A DNA stretch of 64,000 bases from Sinorhizobium sp. RAC02 (GTDB lineage Bacteria > Pseudomonadota > Alphaproteobacteria > Rhizobiales > Rhizobiaceae), in assembly GCF_001713395.1 (NCBI RefSeq), contig NZ_CP016452.1, positions 496,001-560,000 on the forward strand, written 5' to 3'. The position numbers and the translations under genes were made by a program. This document shows, in pieces, positions 63,910 to 64,000 of this stretch (position 1 is its first letter; every line of letters starts with the position of its first letter). The notes beneath the pieces were generated by a model. The model ran no database searches, was not told the DNA's origin, and saw only the letters and a list, made by a program, of their open reading frames with translations.

Positions 63910-64000
63910 ATGAGCACGTTTGCCGAAATCCAGTCCAAGATCCAGCCCGACTTGCCTTCGCAGGAAGTCAACCTGGGCGACAACAGGGCGAGCCTTACCG
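63910..64000 (+). CDS. Start of an unidentified gene, cut by the window edge
   Basis: The last 91 bases read MSTFAEIQSKIQPDLPSQEV and continue open to the edge. The ATG at 63910 has AGGAAG about nine bases upstream. There is too little sequence to name a family, and the frame is probably real because of the ribosome-binding site and open codons. Confidence 0.4.
   Translation, partial: MSTFAEIQSKIQPDLPSQEVNLGDNRASLT

Noticed and set aside
1..64000. CRISPR arrays, riboswitches, replication origin
   Set aside because: No regularly spaced repeats, no recognised riboswitch core and no repABC or partition genes were seen.

Overview
The window looks like an accessory replicon or genomic island (plasmid, chromid or symbiotic island) of an alphaproteobacterium in the Rhizobiales, most likely Rhizobiaceae. 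Reasons: FixJ-, DctBD-, GcvA-like LysR-, HutC-like GntR- and DeoR-type regulators; many ABC uptake systems for sugars and amino acids tightly coupled by ATGA overlaps; catabolic cassettes each with a divergent regulator; and dense insertion-sequence debris. No replication gene, rRNA, tRNA or CRISPR array was seen.

1-31 kb is a mosaic with many insertion sequences. A FixJ-like response regulator (313-906) is followed by an intact IS3-family element, an IS6 remnant, a REC-like/PAS/GGDEF/EAL protein (3702-5786), an IS110 remnant, and a DctB/DctD-like two-component system (6078-9175) divergent from an MHS-family alpha-ketoglutarate-type permease (9418-10755). Then come a LuxR-type regulator, a decayed IS3, an S9 peptidase, an intact IS701-family element with a CTAG target duplication, a decayed IS5, and a small membrane protein cut by an IS630 copy. 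An embedded catabolic cluster (19.5-28.3 kb) holds an inositol-monophosphatase-family enzyme, a GDPD-family phosphodiesterase, a complete ABC importer, a PfkB kinase, a GH4 glycosidase and a divergent GntR regulator. This mix recalls sugar-phosphodiester (agrocinopine-type) catabolism. A dead IS6 and a frameshifted IS630 follow.

31-37.3 kb is the most unusual part. A compact array encodes a HlyC-like protein that appears to lack both catalytic residues, a small AT-rich membrane protein, and a 1473-residue protein with an N-terminal Hint (intein-like) domain, a glycine-rich hydrophobic stretch and C-terminal RTX calcium-binding repeats. A Tc-toxin (TcdB/SpvB-like) fragment and a probable mesX (DUF1852) C-terminal fragment follow directly.

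37.3-49.3 kb is mostly intact metabolism: a core-MetE (MesD-like) methionine synthase with a flavin reductase, a LysR regulator divergent from adenine deaminase plus a YczE-like membrane protein, then two GcvA-like LysR genes divergent from an operon of isochorismatase-family hydrolase, GYD protein, amino-acid-type ABC importer and metallo-beta-lactamase-fold hydrolase.

49.4-60.3 kb starts with a Gfo/Idh/MocA remnant and then holds a second sugar cluster in two divergent arms: class II aldolase, FGGY kinase and HAD phosphatase leftward; DeoR regulator, FGGY kinase, ribose-type ABC importer and a tagatose/psicose-3-epimerase-like enzyme rightward. The window ends with a winged-helix-like regulator divergent from an S8 serine-protease autotransporter, and the first 30 codons of an unidentified gene.
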